Positions 63,967-64,000 of a DNA stretch of 64,000 nucleotides are shown one piece after another (positions within the stretch are counted from its first letter, which is position 1; each line of letters begins with the position of its first letter). The notes below the pieces were generated by a model that worked only from the letters and a program-made list of their open reading frames with translations, searched no databases and had not been told where the DNA came from. The position numbers and the translations under genes are program-made. The DNA comes from JAFLCM01 sp964510955 (GTDB lineage Bacteria; Planctomycetota; Phycisphaerae; Phycisphaerales; UBA1924), in assembly GCA_964510955.1 (NCBI GenBank), contig CAZEDW010000012.1, positions 28,407-92,406 on the forward strand, in the 5' to 3' direction.

Positions 63967-64000
63967 GGGGGGGGGGGGGGGGGGGGAACAGGGGGGGGGG
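63967..64000. other. Poly-G contig end, probable sequencing artefact
   Basis: The last 34 bases are almost only G, interrupted by AACA. This is what two-colour sequencers give at a lost signal, so the window probably ends at a contig end and these bases should not be read as genomic. Confidence 0.8.

Noticed and set aside
63967..64000. G-quadruplex or telomere-like end
   Set aside because: A poly-G run at the very end of a contig is better explained as a sequencing artefact.

Overview
The window looks like a piece of a high-GC planctomycete genome, most likely class Phycisphaerae, probably from a metagenome. The signs are six secreted proteins ending in a duplicated dockerin-like Ca-binding motif with a cysteine near the last residue, four proteins with a PEP-CTERM-like tail (PSPG/PTPG, hydrophobic stretch, terminal arginines), a Ser/Thr kinase fused to TPRs, a redoxin-cytochrome of planctomycete type, and short tandem heptamer arrays between and inside genes. 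The last ~35 bases are poly-G and look like a sequencing artefact at a contig end. Taxonomy is inferred from gene content only. No rRNA, tRNA or CRISPR array was found.

Layout. 1-3837: RNA metabolism (DEAD-box helicase cut by the window edge, RNase Y) with an aldo/keto reductase between. 4236-10071: three large secreted dockerin-tailed proteins. 10410-22452: housekeeping and signalling: S41 protease, SDR reductase, QueC with a repeat-derived insertion, alpha-glucan phosphorylase, HD-GYP protein, Ser/Thr kinase-TPR. 22843-38349: mostly exported proteins: PEP-CTERM-like and dockerin proteins, a PQQ-type sugar dehydrogenase, a pentaheme cytochrome c overlapping a NapH-like iron-sulfur membrane protein, a metalloprotease-like protein and a cysteine synthase.

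38526-44001 is the most unusual region: an S24/LexA-type repressor diverges from a tightly packed five-gene unit (double-HTH protein, ABC ATPase-GNAT fusion, 71-aa protein, likely small terminase, large terminase). No portal, capsid, tail or integrase gene follows. It reads as a phage-derived packaging and possibly nucleic-acid-modification cassette kept without virion genes.

44032-54247: HEAT-repeat lipoprotein, PP2C-type phosphatase, redoxin-cytochrome with a copper-monooxygenase-like part, a four-lipoprotein cluster resembling LpoB/COG3014/YcfL with two LpoB-like paralogues, a solitary short flagellin and a sugar-nucleotide epimerase. 54549-63944: DASS anion transporter, YmdB-type phosphodiesterase, metal-binding lipoprotein, GT2 glycosyltransferase overlapping a possible BshC-like protein, and a large membrane protein beside an ABC ATPase.

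Heptamer arrays of several unrelated sequences, all with period 7, lie at 15832-15866, 15914-15941, 16205-16236, 16336-16363, 48624-48686, 48708-48742, 51234-51261 and 51337-51364. Two sets lie inside coding sequence (queC and an LpoB-like signal peptide).
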